Source of the DNA: Solirubrobacterales bacterium
GTDB lineage: Bacteria > Actinomycetota > Thermoleophilia > Solirubrobacterales > Solirubrobacteraceae
NCBI GenBank assembly: GCA_017354065.1
Contig: JAFMRN010000113.1
Coordinates: 1-7,520, forward strand
Direction of reading: 5' to 3'
Length of the DNA stretch: 7,520 bases
Positions 6,193-7,520 of the stretch are shown piece after piece. Below the pieces are notes generated by a model, which worked only from the letters and a program-made list of their open reading frames with translations, was not told where the DNA came from and did no database searches. The position numbers and the translations under genes are program-made. The first letter of the stretch is position 1. Each line of letters starts with the position of its first letter.

Positions 6193-7520
6193 GTGAAAGT
6201 GCTGCGTAACCCAAATCTTTGGCGCGCGTCCGCGACGCTTGCAGTATGCGGTGGCCTGGCGGCCCTACCCGCCGGCGCGAACGCACAGAACTGCACCGTC
6301 ACGGTGACGCTCGCAAACGGCCAACACGAGACAATCCCGGTCGGGTCGGCCGGCACGTCGGCCCTGTCCGGAGTCAACGGCAAGGTCGTGTCGATGTCGG
6401 AGTCCTGCCAGTCGGCGCCGGCGGCGTCGCCCAACGCGACGCCGGCCCAGACAGCCTCCAGCACGCAGACGGCGACCAGCTCCACCGCGTCCGCACCGAC
6501 CACCTCCAGCCCGCGCACGAGCACGGCTCAGACTGAGAGCGCCACAGCCACGCACACGACGGCTTCAACGCCGACCTACTCGACGCTGTTCCCGACCGCG
6601 ACCACGCCCAAGGCCAAGCCGAAGACCAAGCCCAAGGCTCAACCGAAGCCCAAGCCGGCGACCCCGGCGCCCGTCAAGCCGGCCCCCGCCCCCAAGCCCC
6701 AGCCGGCCCCGGCCCCGGCGCCCGCACCGAGCCATCACAGCTCCACGCACAGCAGCGCACCCAAGCCGGTCATCACGCCGCTGACGAACTCCAAGGGCGC
6801 CCCGACCAAGTCCAATCCGTCCGCCAGCTTCTCACTGCCCGGCGCCGCGCCGATCGGCGTTCCGAACTTCTTCATCGACGACTTCCAGATCCCCCCATTC
6901 CTGCTGCCGATCTACCAGGCGGCGGGCATCGAGTACAACGTGCCCTGGCAGGTCCTGGCGGCGATCAACTGGATCGAAACCGATTACGGTCGCAACCTGT
7001 CGATCTCTTCGGCCGGCGCCGAGGGCTGGATGCAGTTCGAGCCGGCGACCTGGAAGAGCTGGGGCGTGGACGCCACCGGCACCGGTTTCGCCGACCCCTA
7101 CAACCCGACCGACGCGATCTTCACCGCGGCCCGCTACCTGCAGGCCGCCGGCGCCTCGAAGAACCTCTACAAGGCGATCCTCGCTTACAACCACGCCGAC
7201 TGGTACGCGCGCTCGGTGCTGCTGCGCGCCCAGCTGATCGGCGGCATGCCCAAGGACCTGGTCGGCGCCCTGACCGGCCTGGTGGAGGGCCACTTCCCGG
7301 TCGCCGCCAAGGCCAGCTACGCCGATGACTCGGTCGTCAAGCAGGCCGGCAAGAAGGTCAAGGGCTCAAACGCCGCGGTCCCGGTCCAGTCGGGCAACGC
7401 GACCGCCACGAACATCTTCGCCAAGCCCGGCTCGCCGGTGATCGCGGTCAACGACGGCAAGATCGTGAAGCTCGGCACGAACGCCAAGCTCGGCAAGTAC
7501 ATCGTGCTCCAGGACGCATC
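6193..7520 (+). CDS. Secreted lytic transglycosylase with M23/LytM-like domain, 3' end cut by window edge
   Basis: This exported cell-wall protein probably cleaves the glycan strands of peptidoglycan; 442 codons are visible with no stop. A signal peptide covers about residues 1-31, with likely cleavage at ANA-Q. A short domain (32-75) holding two cysteines (C34 and one near 73) follows, then a Ser/Thr-rich linker (about 76-136) and a Pro/Ala/Lys linker (about 138-179), likely spanning the wall. The SLT domain (about 225-345) shows catalytic E262 in WIETDYGRN, the block SAGAEGWMQFEPATW (273-287) and AYNHADWY (331-338). From about 405, NIFAKPGSPVIAVNDGKIV (407-425) begins an M23/LytM-like fold, but His and Asp ligands expected at about 403 and 407 are Ala and Asn. 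The GTG at 6193 gives a normal signal peptide; the GTG at 6199 is almost equally good, and a TTG at 6118 is unlikely. Confidence 0.9.
   Translation, partial: MKVLRNPNLWRASATLAVCGGLAALPAGANAQNCTVTVTLANGQHETIPVGSAGTSALSGVNGKVVSMSESCQSAPAASPNATPAQTASSTQTATSSTASAPTTSSPRTSTAQTESATATHTTASTPTYSTLFPTATTPKAKPKTKPKAQPKPKPATPAPVKPAPAPKPQPAPAPAPAPSHHSSTHSSAPKPVITPLTNSKGAPTKSNPSASFSLPGAAPIGVPNFFIDDFQIPPFLLPIYQAAGIEYNVPWQVLAAINWIETDYGRNLSISSAGAEGWMQFEPATWKSWGVDATGTGFADPYNPTDAIFTAARYLQAAGASKNLYKAILAYNHADWYARSVLLRAQLIGGMPKDLVGALTGLVEGHFPVAAKASYADDSVVKQAGKKVKGSNAAVPVQSGNATATNIFAKPGSPVIAVNDGKIVKLGTNAKLGKYIVLQDA

Noticed and set aside
6060..6200. Possible c-di-AMP (ydaO-type) riboswitch ahead of the wall hydrolase gene, suggested by CCGAATCCGAC (6147-6157) and an upstream AGGTGAAACG (6085-6094).
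   Set aside because: The fragments resemble parts of the motif as I remember it, and such genes are known targets, but the following conserved stretch and the paired outer stem are missing and the region is too short. A hit by an Infernal search with the ydaO model would overturn this.
6054..6524. Upstream extension of the phasin-like gene to 6524.
   Set aside because: It would run through the intergenic dyad and antisense to the signal peptide and linker of the transglycosylase, with no helical or conserved character.
6832..7293. Minus-strand open frame of 153 codons opposite the transglycosylase.
   Set aside because: The plus strand here encodes the conserved SLT domain with its catalytic Glu; the minus-strand frame is a shadow.

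Overview
The window is GC-rich, densely packed chromosomal DNA. GC-rich codon use, GTG and TTG starts, leaderless-looking promoters, a tilS-hpt-ftsH-folP gene order and a secreted transglycosylase with a Pro/Ala/Lys linker all point to a high-GC actinobacterium. The protein style (short phasin-like coiled-coil gene, small membrane protein ending in an EYFARTGRWP-type motif) makes me favour the deep-branching Thermoleophilia/Solirubrobacterales, but that placement is inference from memory, not a search.

Layout. Positions 1 to 5002 form one probable minus-strand operon. In transcription order it holds an SCP2-like sterol/lipid-binding protein (5002-4574), tilS (4577-3687), hpt (3682-3137), ftsH (3094-1166), a two-helix membrane protein (1165-803) and folP (806 to the left edge, missing its stop). 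Junctions are overlaps or gaps of a few bases, except 42 bases before ftsH. On the plus strand, a purine nucleoside phosphorylase of the DeoD type (5037-5690) is transcribed away from this operon, with 34 bases between the two GTG starts. A minus-strand phasin-like coiled-coil gene (6053-5661) overlaps the 3' end of the phosphorylase gene tail to tail by 30 bases. A 139-base divergent region with a perfect dyad and promoter elements follows. The window ends inside a plus-strand secreted lytic transglycosylase with a degenerate-looking M23/LytM domain (6193 to the right edge).

How the genes fit together. The phosphorylase would free hypoxanthine or guanine from nucleosides, and Hpt would convert those bases back to nucleotides. 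The divergent arrangement therefore joins two steps of purine salvage across one tiny control region. TilS and Hpt are long-standing neighbours of FtsH in bacteria, and folP adds folate synthesis. The right-hand part concerns the cell envelope and possibly storage granules.

The most notable signals are regulatory. Three genes have a TANNNT -10 hexamer exactly 7 bases before a GTG start, which is the geometry of leaderless mRNAs, and none of the eight starts has a convincing Shine-Dalgarno sequence. I see no CRISPR array, tRNA, rRNA, insertion sequence or prophage, and no gene-free stretch above 300 bases. I do not see a clearly new multi-gene system here; the interest lies in promoter architecture, a few unusual gene placements and the apparent loss of metal ligands in the M23-like domain.
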